Of a stretch of 35,928 nucleotides of DNA, positions 13,901-25,900 are shown in pieces. A program made the translations under genes and the position numbers. The notes beneath the pieces were generated by a model that ran no database searches, was not told where the DNA came from, and saw only the letters and a program-made list of their open reading frames with translations. Source of the stretch: Reticulitermes lucifugus (lineage: Eukaryota > Arthropoda > Insecta > Blattodea > Rhinotermitidae); assembly GCA_026260175.1 (NCBI GenBank), contig JAKCWW010000986.1:21120-57047 (forward strand). Direction: 5' to 3'. Positions within the stretch are counted from its first letter, which is position 1. Each line of letters starts with the position of its first letter.

Positions 13901-16900
13901 TCAGACTAATTGGAAGTCCTGTTGCAGTTGGCACAATATAGCTGGTGTCTAAAAACAGTGCGGCCTTGTGGTAGTTTATCTCCTTAAAAGCAAAACATTT
14001 ATGTTAGCACAAAAACAAAATGGTTTAAAGATACAGTCACATGAAACTTGCAATTCTTTATATTGGATACCTGCCATTGTTAAATACCTTAATCTTTATA
14101 TTAATTACAGGCGGTAAAGTAACATCTATGATGCACAGCATCCACTGGTCAGCTACAAAATAGAGTTTAACAAGACAGGCAATGTATGTATAGACGTAAC
14201 ATTGAGGCATGTTCATGTAATGATTGTTGCCATGCAAAAACAATGAGTATTACACATTCTGAGTGTGCGTCTGTATTCTTGCCTTATATATCCTGCATGC
14301 AAATTGCATCTTTTATGCATCACATTATATTGTCATCTGCGGCCTGTCTGGTTCTACTAAATTTTTCCACATAATCTCATAAACGGCATGATTTTTGGAA
14401 AAAATGTGTTAACATAAAATATGTACTTTGATTTTTCTCTACAACTTTCGTCTGAAACACTTCTCATTCATCGACATATTATCATAAATGTACATAGATC
14501 TTCATGTAGAATATGCCTTAGTCTTGTCAGATTTTAATGAAACTTGAATTTTCTTCACAGATTTTTGAGAAGTCCTCAAATATCAAATTTCATGAGGATC
14601 TGTTGAGTGGGAACCGAGCTGTTGTTCCATTCAGACAAACAGACAGACACGACGAAGCTAACAGTCGCTTTTCATAATTCTGTGAATGTGCCTAAAATCA
14701 GCATCTACACACTTGTGAGATGGAGTTTCTCACAGTAGTTTTGCTGATGTTCAAACTCTTCTGGGTTGTGATGTGCTGTTGGGTAAGCAGCTCCCACCGC
14801 TTTCAAGGGTTGTACTGCCTTCATCCTCATGATCAAGCAGTCCTTGTCCCCAAAGATAAAGACACTACAGTACTTCAACATGTCAGAAGCAACTCAACCA
14901 ATGACATGGTATCACATCCCCAAAGACTTCAAACTTCATTTACAAACTTTATATCAAAATTTCAGTATTACATTATGTATCATGGATGTCACAAAACAGA
15001 TTCCCTGCATGAAGTTCCCGATACTATTACTTTCTCTTAAACTGTGAATATAACCACAGTGTACTGCACAGAAATAAACTTTAGTTTTTACGCAACAAAC
15101 CTTCACTGACAGGTCTATGTATTCTGAAAAGAACCATTCCTTCAAATTCAAAGATGGTGACATAAAGCGTTATCTTTATTTCACAAAAAACTTCGTGCAG
15201 GTTTCAAAATTATCAAATTTTACCTTTCCTGACAACAGTTGTTTAATCTTCTCTATGGGATTAACTGAATTCAATGCAGCCATTATTTCTTCATCGCCAG
15301 AGAATTTGTGGTATCGTAATTCATTTCCAAATATTTTCATTGCTATAGATGCCTGGAAAGAAAAACAAATTCCACTTAGAGAACTGTTAAATTGCAGTAT
15401 ATGAAGCATTAAGGTTACAAGCTTCGTTTAACTCAGACTTTCTTTAAGAGTTATTTAATGATTTTATGTGTATTTAAAGTGTTATTTACAGAACCTGTCT
15501 GTTTAAACACAAGAGAAAAAAGAAAGTGTAAGAAACACAAGATTAACATGCAGAAACATATAATTCGGCAGTTAGTTTCACAAGAAACATTGGTGACTGT
15601 TTTTGTACTTACCTTTGGATCATTAAAATTTGTATCCACAACATTTGGAAGAGCATCTACTTTAGACTTCAAATTTTCTGGTGTGCTACGTAAAAACCGA
15701 AGTTTCTCAAGCCCTTCTTTCACTTTTGCACTGCTCAGTGGACCTTTTGCCGCAAAAATAGACTCAACATAGTGCTCAAAACCCTCCATTCGACCAGCTA
15801 CCTTCAAAATAAGGTTTTGATTAAAATATTTCTGAATATTACAAGACAATTAAGAGATTAAAGAGGCACAGAGCTTATCAAAAACAGATGTATGTAATGT
15901 ATGCACATTCTGTAAATGCTGCAATCAGGGCCACTGCAACAGCCCAATTAAACTAAGTGACTGTGTGGGGAAGCATTTTTAAAACATATGTTACATTTTT
16001 CATTTCCTTCCCCCACTCCCCCATCTAAATATGTTATAAAATTATATAAATAGAACTGTTCTAAAAATTATGACATCAATGGCCCTTTTTGTCACAGTAT
16101 GCAGAAATTCCGTGTTATTAACGGTGACAAAGCTTTAGGAAATGTTACCTGTTTTCAAGTGAAGGTTGCAGAAAAATTTCTCACTGTCTGGGGCAGATTT
16201 AGGCTTTTCCTTACCCTGGTCCCAGCATTCTGAAGATAACTACTACTATTATCAATAAAATATATCTAAAATTATACTGAGGCCTCAATGTATGTAGTCC
16301 ATGATATGCAATTACAACCAAATCTATGCTTGGTTAATAAATTTGTTAAGGGCCACACAACATGTCAAATGTAATCTGTGGTCTTCTGGGTAATTACACG
16401 GCGTCGTGTGGTAATTATTTACCGACTTTTCGGTAAATAATTACCACACGACGCCGTGTAATTACCCAGAAGACCACAGATTACATCAACATCGCGGCGG
16501 AAGCCTGATATAAACATGTCAAATGTTCATTGAGAAAAGAGTTATCTTTTGTGTACAGACAGATGGTTGGGACGAGGTATTATTGTAAAATGCACCAAAC
16601 AGTACAGAACCCTGCATGCAGAGGTAATGACTTGACTAGAATTGTTACTGTTGGTGTGGTTACTTAACTGTCACATTTTCACAATTTGCACTTTAGCTTA
16701 AAAAGAGGTGTGGCAGAATCAAACACACGAAGAACAGTGAATCATATCACACTGAATATTGCAGAGAAGCTATCATGATCTGTTGGGTCACTGCAAGTGA
16801 ACCATTACCCCTGATGTTGGAATTTAAAATATTTTAATGAGTTGCATTCCACTGTGTATCAATAACAAGCTCCCTAAAAATGGTTCCTTGACACAACATT

Positions 16901-19900
16901 TTCTTTTATTAACTTATAAAAGCTTAAGATAGAGCTCAGATGATATGTTTCAGTCCACTTATTAACTATCCTCAAGTCTGTTACAGGAAAGAAGATACAT
17001 TGTTATACACGTTCATAACACTGAAAGCTCGGTCTTGGAATACACCGAGCCCCGAAATAAAGTATTATTCCTGTAACAGACATGATGATGGGCTGTATGT
17101 GGACCAAGCTGTATCTCATACTTACATAAGTTGAAAAAATAAAAGGTTGTGTCAAGGAAACCTTTTTTAGTTAGCTTACAACTTATCTTTTAACAACACC
17201 AACATGAAATACCCAACTGAATTCTCTAGTGAATGACTCAGTTAATCAGGTACGCATCATTACTAGCTATTTCCTCAGTACCGATTTTAGCCGTCTTTAC
17301 ATCACAGCTGCAATTTCCTGAACCTAGATATGTATACCACGTTCTTTCACCCATGTTACATGTCCATCCTACAGTAACAGGCACACTGTCATGCTACTTA
17401 GTGTCTGAGGACTCTGCTGCAGAAAATACTTAAAAAAATAATATTTGACAAGTATATGGTCATGTCTCGTGAACAGAATGCAGGACAAAATCACAACATA
17501 AAGATAGGTAATAAATCCTTTGAAAGGGTGGAACAGTTCAAATATCTGGAAACAACCCTAACAAATCAAAACTGCATTTGTTAAGAAATTGAGAGCAGAC
17601 TGAATTCAGGGAATGCTTGCTATCATTTGGTGCAGTCTTTCATCTTCCAGTTTGCTATCCAAAAATATAAAGATTAAGATATAAAGAACTATAATTTTGT
17701 CTGTTGTTTTGTATTGGTGTAAAACTTGGTCCCTCAAAATGAGTGAGAAACATAGGCTGAGGGTGTTCGAGAAAAGGGTGCTGAGGCAGATATTTGGGCC
17801 TACAAGGGACAAGATAACAGGGGAGTGGAGAAGACTACATAACCAGGAGCTTTATGATCTGTACTGCTCACCAAATATCATTCAGGTTATAAAATCAAGA
17901 AGAATGAGATGGGCAGGGCATGTGGCACATATGGGGGCAGGACAGGTGCATATAGAGTTTTGGTGGGAAAACCTGAGGGAAAGAGGCCACTTGGAAGACC
18001 TAGGCATAGATGGTAGGATGATATTAAAATGGATCTTCCAGAGGTGGGATGGGAGGGCATGGACTGGATTGATCTGGCTGAGGACAGGGACAGGTGACCG
18101 GTGCTTGTGAATGTGGTAATGAACCTTCGGGTTCCATAAAATACAGGGAATATTTTGACTAGCTGAGGACCTGTTAGCTTCTCAAGAAGGACTCTGCTCC
18201 ATGGAGTTAATTCAGTTAGTGATATGTACTAAACAGTAGACAGAAGTATAGCCTATCAAGCAAACTGTAATCTGAAACACACTGCATAATCCTCACAGAT
18301 CTGTCTCCCTGTCTGTTCTTTGTACGTTCTTATCACGAACAGTTTGAAAGCCTAGAAAATATTCTATCCTACTAGACAACTACTATTGTAAGTAACAGAC
18401 AGCTTACCTCAAAAATATTTACTGATTCTCCAAACAAATCAACAGTTACATTGAATGTTGCAGACCGTGGCAAGTAAGATTTTGGTGAAAATATGACATT
18501 GCTTTCATAGTTTCCTCCTGAAATAAACATGACTACTAAATACAGCGTCTGAAATATATACATAAAAACCACATATGATACAGAAACATAATTTCATCCC
18601 TAAAGTTACTCACAGTTATTAACACAAATGTACCATTCCAAGAAAAAAATATAAATTGCCGTGGAAAAGCAATAAGTATTACATATACTGAGTGTGTGTC
18701 TGTAGCCTTAGGTATCCAGCATGCAATGCACATGTGCTGTACTATATTATCCTCTGTGGTCTGTCTGGCTCTAACATATTTTTCTACATTATCTCATAAA
18801 TGGTCCGATTTTCGGGAAAAAGTTACTGAACATAAAATGTGTGATTTCACTTTCTATACAACTTTTGTCTGAAACATTTCTCGTTCTGAGAAGAATTCAG
18901 CGAGATATTATCATACACATACATAAGTCTTCATGTAAAGTACCGCTTATTCTTGTCAGATGTTAATGAAACTTGGATTTTCTTGACAGATTTTCGAAAA
19001 ATACTCAAATATTATATTTCATGAAAATCCGTCCAGTGGGAGCGAAGTTGTTCCATGTGGACGGGCAAACAGGCGGAAAGACAGACATGACGAAGCTAAT
19101 AATCACTTTTTGGAATGTTGCAAATGTGCATAAAAATTTTACATTGCAAAATTAAGGTAAAGACTAAGAGATAATGATGTGTAAAATAATACACTGATGA
19201 CTTCCAAAATAAAAACTTGTGATTTGTACTGTACGTTCTGTAATGTATGATGCTAACTTGCATCTTGCTACAAATATGCTTCAGTGTTACAATTGAAGTA
19301 ATGTAATTATAATGCTTATGATTATATAATATGAACACTATAAATTCAAAGTATGTACTTTCCTTTATTGTAAGCTTATTTACACGCAAACACACACACA
19401 CATGTACACACAATCATACGTACCAAAGTTATAGTTCTCAAAAAACAAAGATCCTTCATAGTTGTGGGAATATTTTCTCACATCATTGCTGAATTTACTA
19501 ACGAGGTCTTTATCTTGTAGAAGTGCTTGTATTTCCACTTTGCTGGGACTGGATGCTTTCAGCAAATTGTGCAGGTGACTCCACACAAAAGACCCAACTG
19601 CAAATAAAAATAAGTGGCTATTTTGAAAACTAACCAGATATTATGTTTACAGTGAAAGCTTACCTAATATCAACTGACTGACATTTTAATTTTTTGGAAA
19701 TGTTCTTCATTTCTTATCCACCTCTGAATATTAACATATATTAATTTATTATGCCAATCACTTTAACATTACCAATTCACAAGGAAGAAGAAAATCTGTC
19801 ACTTAAGAAGGAATATGAAGTTTAATGCACATGGGAGTGTAAATGAAGAAAAAGATAAGACACAAATCCCACTGCTTAGAAGTAACTAATTCATAGTGAA

Positions 19901-22900
19901 AGAACTGTAACAAGAATATAATAATCAAATAAATATGGTACTTGGGACACAATAATTTGTAAAGTTTGTACGAAATAAATATTTCATCCCCCCATGTTTT
20001 ATTTATTACCTTGAATATATATGAATATTTATCACCTCATGAATCTGATTATACTTCAAGTGTGGCATTTCTTTACATCACCATGGAAATACTTGTGACA
20101 GAAAATAAATTCCCTACAGTGAAAGAAACCATGGTGGTGGCCAGAGATTTTCTCTTCTCCATATCTGTCCAGACCAGCCTTAAGACCCACCCAGCCTCCT
20201 ATACAATGGGTACTGGGGCTCTTTCCTAGAGGTAAAGCAGCCAGTGCGTGATGTTGACCACCCACTCCCATCTAGCGCCAAGCCTGGGAATGAGTACAGC
20301 TATACCTCCACTCCCCTGTACCTTCACGGCAAGTTACAAGGAGACCTTTACCATCACAGTGAAAGACACAGCCTTTAATATGAAGGAAGAAGTAGGGTAA
20401 GCTGAGTGGATCATCTGTGCCATGTTTATTCACCACATACAGGAAATGTCTCCTGCTATTCACTTAAAAGAACACACATACATATACACTGCTGCATACT
20501 GTTAGTGTAAGCCAAATACATACGCTTCTTACTTGCTTGGAAATTTTATAACATTTACTACTAGTGTTAAGTTTCTTTGTTCTAAAATAAAAGCTGTAAA
20601 AATGACTAAGTCCTGTCCTGGCAAGTACACATTTAGGAATTATCTCCAAATTTACTATACTTTCTAAACTGAGAAGGCGTGGATTAAAAACCATAAGGCT
20701 TGTTACATAAATAAATCAATAAAAATATCTAACCTTGATTGACTTCTTCTTCTTTAAGTGAGTGTTTGATTGTTTTAACTATGGTGTAAGTAGGGCATCT
20801 CATCACCTCCAAGTAGGCTGCAATGCGCAGTTCTGAATCCACTGACTGATCACGGAAGAGATTCAAAAAGTATTCGCGAGTTTCTTCACATGCAAGTCGT
20901 CTGCAAAAAAAAGCAACATCCTGCCTTATTACTGAAGAGTTTGTTTGTCGTCTTTCCGGATTTTAAGTACACAATGTTTTATCAATTCAGTTCATTTCTT
21001 AGAATTGCTGGTTGGGTGGCAAAATAAATTTGTATCAGCAATAAAGACCAAATAGCTAAATAAAAATACAAATAACATATTTAGAAAATACAAACAGTCC
21101 AATTTGAAGTGTACATTTCCAGTAATAGTCTATAGTATTTACATCACAAATATATGTAGAGTAAAACCCCGATTTAATGTTCCCACATTTAGTGAAATCC
21201 CGGATTTATGATGATTTTTTCATGTCCTGACAATAGCTCCATACAAACAAAGTAACCTCCATTTAATGAAAACCTCGATTTAGTGAAATATATTCTAATC
21301 CCTCAGCAATTCATTAAATAGGGATTTTATTGTATTCATAAAAGATGGAACACTTGTGTACAAGCCAGATCCTAAAGGTAATGTTGAAGATTTTAGACCT
21401 AGTGAGTCGTATGAGTCCTTTCAACTTTCTCTCTCTTTTTCTTTCAACTCGTTTACAGGTACAGAATTAGTCAAAAGACCAGGAACCAGATGAATATATT
21501 TACACCAAAGGTAAGAGTGCTCTTTGAGAAATATAAAATTATTTAACATACATACATGAATAATGTTCAATAAATGAGATTCCCTCGGTCTTAAAAATTA
21601 AATGAGAAGCAATCATAACATTGAATGTAGCTGATTTATTTTACTGAATAAGACCATACCTGCATTTGTCCCATCTTGACACAAGTTTAACAGTTCTGTT
21701 CTGGATGAACTCAAGGGCCCCTGCATTCACATTCATTAATATAGGCCATTTCCACTTCCTCATTTTCGTGGAACAAAGAACCTTCCAAGTGTTGCTTCAG
21801 TCACCCAAACTAAAGGGAGAATGGTCCAGAAGTTCTCAGTGAAACTGTAACAGCTTTTGTTCAACGTGTGCTGTGTAGGGTACCCCTATCATGCTGAAGC
21901 ATCACACCTCACGACACATCATTTGTTGGACCGCTGAAGCAACACTTGAGAGGTCACCGATTCCACAGTAATAAGGAAATGGCCATGGCTGGTCATGGAT
22001 GACTGCAAATTCAACAGCCTGATTCATACCACTAGAATTCTTAAATTTGTGCCATGGTGAGACAAATACGATTAATGTGGTTTGGGATTATGCTGAAAAT
22101 AATTATACCAACGTGGGATCAATATTCAGGGTCATAATGATATCTCATTCAATTTTTGTGACCAAGAGAGCCTTCCTTATTGAACATGTCATATATATAT
22201 GTAGTAAAACTCAGATAAAAATGAACAAGAAGTGTCCTGTACCTGTGGGCCTCTACAGCAGCAATCCTAACTTCCATAGGCAGCTGTTCATCTTCTATGC
22301 AGAGTTCCAAAGTGGGATTTTTGACACTCTGTACAACACCAATATTTCCTAGGGCTTTTATGGCTATCAGGGTCTGCAATAAGACAAGTTTAAAGAGGTA
22401 GTATATCATGATTACAATTCTGGGTTGTTGAAGCTTCAGTTATCACTTGATGCGAGAATATGGTGGGATGGAAATGCACGGTGGGATTGTAAGTTACAGT
22501 CTAGCCAATGCAGCACAGGTCACATCAAATATAACATCAACTGTGGTTTGTTACAGATCAAAATGTATATTTACATAGGTGTGATTTTGTGAAAGATTTA
22601 CTTTATATTAGTTTAAAATCTGTTTCCTTATCATTGTCTCTGAGCCTTTAGAAGATGAAGACATCTTCAGAACTTTTTGGGATGAGGGTTGGTGAAACAA
22701 TATTATTTCATACACCTTGCATGAACTGTTTATTACCTCTACCCACTCACAATGAAAGTGAGGAAGGAAGTACACAAATCTGCTATTTCTTTGTTATAAG
22801 TAACCCACCAGCACTGGGGAAACCTTTCCACCATTTAAGTAACATAACTGAGCTCCTTGATGCTTAATAATTTATTTAACAATGCTGCATCAAGTGTGGC

Positions 22901-25900
22901 ATCAAGTCTAAACAGAAGGTTGCTCATGAAAAGAGAACTGAACATGATGTATAATGATCAGAAAATACTTGCATCCAGTTATTAGCTGCACATATGGAAT
23001 AGAAAACTGTAACAAATGTAGGAAAGTTTGACATACCTTTTCTATAGTTACTTGATTTTTTCCTTTAATCTGACAACCACTATGTGCTTGATTTTCAAGG
23101 AACGAAATGATGTTGGCGACTTCAGCCTGTGTTTCGCAGTTAGAATTCCATTTACAATATGAATGAACAATTGCAGATATACTAAGATAGAACTGGGCAT
23201 CTGCTTTGTTCCACTTCAGCAGAGGTGTAATTATATTGATCATCTCTAAATCAGGCCTGTAGTAAAAAGAAGTCATAAATTATTTATCTCAGAATCTTAA
23301 CAATTACAGTAAAACCCCTATTTAATGAATTGCTGGGGGATTAGCATTTATTTCACTAAATCGAGGTTTTCATTAAATGGAGGTTTATTGTTTATATGGA
23401 GCTGTTGTTGGGACATGAAAAAATCATCACTAAATCCGGGATTTCACTAAATGTGGGAACATTAAATCGGGGTTTTACTGTAAATACATTTACTAGTATT
23501 TGAAATTTATTACTCCTGTCATAATTCCTACGACTTTGGTCTTGTCCAGATATGAAAAGGAACAAAAATAGTTCCTGTAAAAATTTCTAAAGAAGGAGGG
23601 TTACTGAACTTGAAGTCCCTACATCTTTTGTAGACTTTCTGCGAGGAGTTACTAATTGGTGCTAATTAGGATGGAGCTGACTGATCTTTTACTTTAAACT
23701 ATTACAGAACAGGAAATTTCTGTCTTCTTGGATGTGATACCATACAATTTACACCAATGATGAAACTGTTTTATGCATATGTAATAACGAGAGTTTCTCT
23801 GTATATTTATCCCACAGAAAATATATCAAGTAACAGTACAGTAAATATAACAAATATGATGTTATGATGAATTTGCAATGGATATTACACTAACATGACA
23901 TAAAATGAACAATGTAAGTTGAAAATTACATCAAGAATTGAATGGAATTATATCATATAAGCAAGTGGAAAAAATAAAAATAATATGAAGTGCACAGAAT
24001 AAGAATATAAGATACATTGGGGTTTTGTGGGCTGGGGAAACAAAGTAGTCTTGTGGGTGGTCAGCTGGTTACTGATATATTGGAGGCACCTGCTGCACCA
24101 GTCTTCAGGGTAGAAGTTACTAAAAATGTCTGACAGTGGCATGAAAGTCAGTCACAAAAGTATTTGGTAATATAATAATTACTTCACTGTAACAGATACC
24201 TCGGTATAAAAGACAATGCTAAGAGCCAGTCATGGACAACATCTTGAGGCACACCATTCTTCAGGATGATATCTTTCATGACTGCAACAGCGGCATTACT
24301 GCCAAGCATTGGGAGTGCATCCAAAATATGCCTCCTGCAAATAAATTGTGTAGATTACCAAAAATATTCACTTAAATAATGTATTAAGGCTATTGGGACA
24401 AAATCTAAATTTTTGTGCACTTATCAATATTATGGAAAAAATATCTCAATACATAAATCAATGTGTATAGTTTCGTCTGACCATGAAGTAGATACAAGTT
24501 TCTGGACTTAATTCCCTTATTTTCTTGACAGTCATAAGGTTTATGGTGAACATATTCTTGGAGAACCATGCATGATATTCTCTGAAAGTATGGCAAGTAA
24601 CTGTCATTAAATGCTCCTTTGATACATGACTTAAAACCATAGATAAACTTTAATCACAGCTTAGGTGCAGAATACTTTTCGCAAGCATTGGAGTGCATAA
24701 AACATATGGAAATATAGGGGATCACACAGAACATTTTAACAAATATGCTACAATATATGTAAATGTATGCACTTTTAAACAAATATGTTATTGCATATGT
24801 AAACGTGAAACAATGTACATTATTGCCATGTCCTATGCCAACAACTTGGCACAATGGATGAATAAAGTGATTGGTTGCTTGAGTGATATGTATTAACTGA
24901 CTTATACAGAACATAAAAATGATATATTTCACATTTTATGTTATTCATGCCCAATACACTAATCTAGGTATTGTATGCGATACAATACCTAGATTAGCAT
25001 TTTGGGCTTGTATTTCTTTGTTCTAAATAAACTCCTGATGATGGTGCCCTGGTGCTGAAACATGAAGGAGTTTAATACTTGTCTTGAATTAAATTTTCTT
25101 AAGTTCATATGTTGGTTGATGTATTAATTACATAGTTGACATGTTCAAAGAAAATGAAAATTAGTGTTATATTAAAACACTGAATAAATAATGTGAAAGC
25201 AGAAGGAAGAAACATGAAACTACAAAAAAAAAAAGACCAATTTTTCTTATCTTGAAGTGTATTGTATCTCACCTTCCTCTATCGCAGATGTTTGCTACAC
25301 GACTGTACACCTGTGATAAAGCTGGATATGACAGCAGTCTTGCAGTATGAATAAACTTTGTGAACACATCTGGGAACTCAGGCTGGATATCATCCTGAAA
25401 CACAGTACGCTTAAAAATCATAACTGACTTGAAACGTTACAAGTATCGTGTTTTAAAATACTGTACACTTTTTATTACCTGCTAGATCTATGTATTAGGC
25501 AAATGACCCTAAAATTTCATTCACTTGTTCCAGAACTTTGATATTACTTGCAATGCATGTGGCAGCACTGGACTAATTCCAATATCTCCCAAGCATATGA
25601 GGGACAGCAACAGCAAATAATATAACATGATTGCAATAATTTTTACCTTCCTTCTCCAAAACACATTATGACTTGTATTCTACCTCTATGAAAGCAGATG
25701 ATTCTACTTGCAAGTAGTCACTTTTCAGCCTTTTTTTAAAACAAGTTGAAGTTATTACAAGAGAAGAATTAATTTTAAATCTTGTATTTACATATGGAAG
25801 TCATGGAAAGTCTCAAAACATGACTTGCTCTGTAAATACTTTCAGCTAACTGTATACAGTAAAGTTTAGTTGCAGGAAAAAGATTAAAATTTTGATTAGA

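Larger units (their letters stand above)
13983..15223. other. Intron 16
   Basis: 1,241 bp. More than half is the two dispersed repeats at 14225-14703 and 14710-14960. Nothing else recognised. Confidence 0.5.
15802..18407. other. Intron 14
   Basis: 2,606 bp, the second-largest intron. It contains the perfect palindrome (16369-16486), a fold-back element (16874-17170) and a LINE remnant (17446-18210). 15802-16358 shows nothing recognisable. Confidence 0.55.
20901..22242. other. Intron 11
   Basis: 1,342 bp. Contains MITE copy A (21159-21332) and a possible transposase remnant (21660-21800). The rest is unrecognised. Confidence 0.5.
23257..24199. other. Intron 9
   Basis: 943 bp. Contains MITE copy B and a repeat-like patch at 24000-24125; the remainder is AT-rich. 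Confidence 0.5.
24335..25272. other. Intron 8
   Basis: 938 bp. Contains the hairpin at 24959-24997 and, 36 bp further on, a hammerhead-like core motif. The rest is AT-rich. Confidence 0.5.

Noticed and set aside
14720-15040. Plus-strand 106-codon ORF as a host gene
   Set aside because: It lies over a dispersed repeat (14710-14960), has no family resemblance and no splice context.
15458-15772. Plus-strand 104-codon ORF
   Set aside because: It is the antisense shadow of exon 15.
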